Shown in pieces: positions 15,584 to 18,048 of a DNA stretch of 18,048 nt. A program made the translations under genes and the position numbers. Under the pieces are notes generated by a model. That model ran no database searches. It was given only the letters and a program-made list of their open reading frames with translations, and was not told where the DNA came from. Origin of the DNA: an uncultured Pseudomonadota bacterium. GTDB taxonomy: Bacteria; Pseudomonadota; Gammaproteobacteria; Burkholderiales; Nitrosomonadaceae. Location of the stretch: positions 1-18,048 of the forward strand of contig CAJBQQ010000239.1 of assembly GCA_903957805.1 (NCBI GenBank), read 5' to 3'. Every line of letters begins with the position of its first letter. Position 1 is the first letter of the stretch.

Positions 15584-16490
15584 GGGCCGACTCTAGTATT
15601 GTCACTACCAGGTCCTCAAATGAGATTCCTGCTGCTCTTGCCGCCATTGGCACGAGACTGTGATCGGTCATTCCGGGTGAAGTATTAGTCTCTAAAAAGT
15701 AAGCGCTGCCGAGCTTATCTAGCATTACATCCACTCTACCCCAGCCCTCACATCCCAAAATCTTGTGCGCCTGTAGAGCTTGTTCTTGAATTACCAGTTC
15801 CTCTCCTGCAGGCAGGCCGCTCGGGCAGAAATAACAAGTGTCATTTGCAAAATATTTAGCTTGATAATCGTACAGCCCTCCCGCTGGCTCGATCCGTACC
15901 AGAGGTAACGGTGTTTCTCCCAGAATCGCAGCCGTCAGCTCTATTCCCTCAATGAATTGCTCTGCCAATACCACCGCATCATGCTTTGCGGCTAACTTGT
16001 ACGCAGCTTGCAAGCCCTCTTCTACCATCACCTTGCTCAATCCTATTGTCGATCCTTCGCGCGACGGCTTTACGATAAGTGGCAGTCCCAATTCCTTCAC
16101 CACCGCGGCGAAATCGCTCTGTTCATCGAGTACGGCATAACGCGGCGTTTTAATTCCTGCTGCTTGCCACAGCAGTTTGGTGCGCCACTTGTCCATCGCC
16201 AGTGCACTTGCCATGACACCGCTCCCGGTATACGGCAATCCCATTAACTCCAAGGCCCCTTGCACAGTTCCATCTTCGCCATATCGTCCATGTAATGCGA
16301 TATGCGCTCTCTTGAAACCCTTCCGTAACAATTCTTCCATCGCCTCTTCGGCTGGATCAAAAGGGTATGCATCTACGCCTTTGCGTCTCAGCGCATCCAG
16401 CACTGCTTGCCCACTCCTGAGTGAAATCGCACGTTCGGCTGAACGACCGCCCAAGAGAACTGCTACTTTTCCAAAGTCATGATTATTCAC
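15573..16490 (-). CDS. ddlB: D-alanine--D-alanine ligase
   Basis: The product is 305 aa from the GTG used here. It is an ATP-grasp ligase that makes D-Ala-D-Ala, the terminal dipeptide of peptidoglycan precursors. Counting from the TTG two codons earlier, motifs are GGRSAERAISLRSG (16-29), LHGRYGEDGTVQGALELMG (68-86), GSGVMASALAMDK (91-103), KPSREGSTIG (143-152) and the Mg2+/ATP site ETNTSPGMT (269-277). Length equals other DdlB proteins. GTG 16490 is chosen because GGGAG stands 9 nt upstream; the TTG at 16496 would be only about 3 nt from it. ddlB follows murB by about 55 bp and overlaps ftsQ. Confidence 0.97.
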   Translation of the reverse strand: MNNHDFGKVAVLLGGRSAERAISLRSGQAVLDALRRKGVDAYPFDPAEEAMEELLRKGFKRAHIALHGRYGEDGTVQGALELMGLPYTGSGVMASALAMDKWRTKLLWQAAGIKTPRYAVLDEQSDFAAVVKELGLPLIVKPSREGSTIGLSKVMVEEGLQAAYKLAAKHDAVVLAEQFIEGIELTAAILGETPLPLVRIEPAGGLYDYQAKYFANDTCYFCPSGLPAGEELVIQEQALQAHKILGCEGWGRVDVMLDKLGSAYFLETNTSPGMTDHSLVPMAARAAGISFEDLVVTILESAHVG

Positions 16491-16545
16491 AATCAAGCAC
16501 TCCCGCCCAATAAATCAATAGTCCAACTTTTAAATTCATCGTTAA

Positions 16546-17523
16546 TCATTTGGCCTCACCGATGATTCGCACTTCCTGTATTAACTCCACTCCGGTTCTC
16601 TTTTTTACCATTCTGCGCAACGCCTCAATTACCATTTCAATATCTGTGGCGGTGGCGTTGTTTGCATTAACAATGAAGTTTGCGTGCTTAGTTGAAACCA
16701 TCGCACCACCGATACAGAAACCCTTTAGTCCACTCGCCTCGATCAATCGTGCCGCATGATCCCCCGGTGGGTTTCGAAATACTGAACCAGCATTGGGCAG
16801 ACTCAATGGTTGACTTTCGATTCTATGGGTGAGTAATTCTTTAATTCTCTTTCGTGATGCAGCGCCCTCACCACTCTTTAGTCTGAACCACCCTCCTACA
16901 AACCACTCTTCACTCCCAATGCTCCCAAATCCAGGGCGTAATGCAACATGCCGATAATCTATTGTGAAGTCCTCATGCTTACGTACCTGCAACTGTCCGG
17001 CACGGCCAATCATCTGAACATTCTCGACAATGTCCCAAGTTTCGCTGCCGTAGCAGCCAGCATTCATTGTCAACGCTCCGCCCATTGTTCCAGGTATGCC
17101 AGCCAAAAATTCGGCGCCGGCCAGCCCATGTACTGCCGCATATCGCGCGACCTTGGCGCAGGACACACCCGCCTCGGTATATATCAATCCTCCGTCTGAA
17201 CTCTGCTGCTCAAGATGCAGCCCTTTCAACCGCACGTGCAGCAAGATAAGTGTGCCGCGCACCCCGCCGTCACGTACCAGCAAATTGCTGCCCAACCCAA
17301 CCATATATACCGGCTCCCCTTTCGGTAAAGCTCGCATAAACTGAATAAGGTCGTTCAAATCAGCTGGAATATAAACACGTTGCGCTTCACCCCCTACCCG
17401 CCATGATGTGTGCTTTCTCATCGACTCATTCACTCGTACCTCTCCGCGCAGGGCTTCTCCCATCCCCTTCCTGTGAAGCGCGTATGAGTGAGTCTCAAAT
17501 TTATTAGGCTCTGTCATATTCAT
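16546..17523 (-). CDS. murB: UDP-N-acetylenolpyruvoylglucosamine reductase
   Basis: The 325-aa flavoenzyme reduces UDP-GlcNAc-enolpyruvate to UDP-MurNAc with NADPH in the cytosol. FAD-binding sequences are GLGSNLLVRDGG (76-87) and GIPGTMGGALTMNAGCYG (142-159). Catalytic Ser247 lies in AGSVFRNP and Glu317 in LIQEVRIIG. The SVFRNPPGDHAARLIEASG arrangement and the absence of the extra loop found in E. coli MurB suggest a type II MurB. The ATG follows the murC stop directly (TGA ATG), with a weak GGGA about 10 nt upstream. A second ATG two codons in is also possible. Confidence 0.97.
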   Translation of the reverse strand: MNMTEPNKFETHSYALHRKGMGEALRGEVRVNESMRKHTSWRVGGEAQRVYIPADLNDLIQFMRALPKGEPVYMVGLGSNLLVRDGGVRGTLILLHVRLKGLHLEQQSSDGGLIYTEAGVSCAKVARYAAVHGLAGAEFLAGIPGTMGGALTMNAGCYGSETWDIVENVQMIGRAGQLQVRKHEDFTIDYRHVALRPGFGSIGSEEWFVGGWFRLKSGEGAASRKRIKELLTHRIESQPLSLPNAGSVFRNPPGDHAARLIEASGLKGFCIGGAMVSTKHANFIVNANNATATDIEMVIEALRRMVKKRTGVELIQEVRIIGEAK

Positions 17524-18048
17524 TCATGCATCCCACATCGCAGTATTTGATGCCACTGCACCCACCGATCCTGCTCCCATCACCAGGACTACATCGCCAT
17601 CCTGCACCACCCTCCTGATAGCAGCAGGCATCTCATCTACTGTCTCAACATAAATTGGCTCTACCTTCCCCTGTATCCTTAGTGCTCGGGCTAACGACTT
17701 ACTATCAGCGGCCACGATTGGCGCCTCACCCGCGGGATAAACTTCGGTTAATAACAGCACGTCAACGGTTGATAATACTTTAATAAAATCCTCAAATACG
17801 TCACGCGTACGCGAATAGCGATGCGGCTGAAACGCCAACAACAAACGACGACTAGGGAACGCTCCTCGCGCAGCTGCAATAGTCGCAGCCATTTCTACAG
17901 GGTGGTGACCATAATCATCGACCAGTGTGAAGCTACCGTTTTGACCATTCTCTGTTTTATCTATTTTGATCTCACCATACCGCTGGAAACGGCGCCCCAC
18001 CCCTTCGAATCTTGCTAGTGCCTGGATGATAACCTCGTCGGCCACCCC
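17524..18048 (-). CDS. murC: UDP-N-acetylmuramate--L-alanine ligase, C-terminal part (truncated by window edge)
   Basis: Only the last 174 residues lie in the window; the frame runs open past the right edge (GVADEVIIQALARFEGVGRRFQ). MurC adds L-Ala to UDP-MurNAc with ATP. The visible part is the end of the central ATPase domain and the whole ligand-binding Rossmann domain, with GVGRRFQ, DDYGHHPVEMAATI, AFQPHRYSRTRD and the final VLVMGAGSVG, all typical of MurC. About 290 N-terminal residues, including the P-loop, are expected beyond the window. The apparent start inside the window is not real. The stop codon abuts the murB ATG. Confidence 0.96.
   Translation of the reverse strand, partial: GVADEVIIQALARFEGVGRRFQRYGEIKIDKTENGQNGSFTLVDDYGHHPVEMAATIAAARGAFPSRRLLLAFQPHRYSRTRDVFEDFIKVLSTVDVLLLTEVYPAGEAPIVAADSKSLARALRIQGKVEPIYVETVDEMPAAIRRVVQDGDVVLVMGAGSVGAVASNTAMWDA

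Overview
The window is an ordinary chromosomal core region of a Gram-negative proteobacterium. The gene order (murC-murB-ddlB-ftsQ-ftsA-ftsZ, then a DciA-like gene, an M23 peptidase and secA, then an RNB ribonuclease, tonB, aroE and mtgA, and separately lptM-lysA) and the protein sequences point to a betaproteobacterium. A relative of the Nitrosomonadales is plausible, judged from the style of the proteins and roughly 50% GC. This is inference; no database comparison was made. I see no insertion sequence, prophage, CRISPR array, rRNA or tRNA.

Right part (about 12264 to 18048, all minus strand, transcribed right to left): the distal half of the division and cell-wall (dcw) cluster. It holds the C-terminal part of MurC (cut by the window edge), then MurB, Ddl, FtsQ, FtsA and FtsZ. 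Spacing is tight (murC/murB touch, ddlB/ftsQ overlap by 11 bp), as expected for one transcription unit. These genes make UDP-MurNAc-peptide precursors and D-Ala-D-Ala, and build the cytokinetic ring. lpxC, which usually follows ftsZ, is absent; a 212 bp convergent spacer takes its place.

Middle (10560 to 12051): a DciA/DUF721-like gene on the plus strand faces away from a membrane-anchored LytM/M23 endopeptidase on the minus strand. Their starts are 26 bp apart. A strong intrinsic terminator follows the M23 gene, only about 36 nt upstream of the secA start codon.

Left-centre (1501 to 10515, all minus strand): secA, an RNB-domain ribonuclease without recognisable cold-shock domains, a TonB-type energy transducer with no exbBD beside it, aroE, mtgA and the magnesium transporter mgtE. 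Candidate promoter -10 elements can be seen before the RNB gene and before mgtE.

Left edge (45 to 1420, plus strand): a 41-aa lptM lipoprotein gene overlaps lysA by 4 bp (GTGA). lysA converges on mgtE.

All genes look intact apart from the edge-truncated murC. I found no convincing unknown system. The observations worth a second look are the terminator placed between M23 and secA, the missing lpxC, the Asp-to-Glu substitution in the RNB active site, and several short inverted or direct repeats in intergenic DNA.
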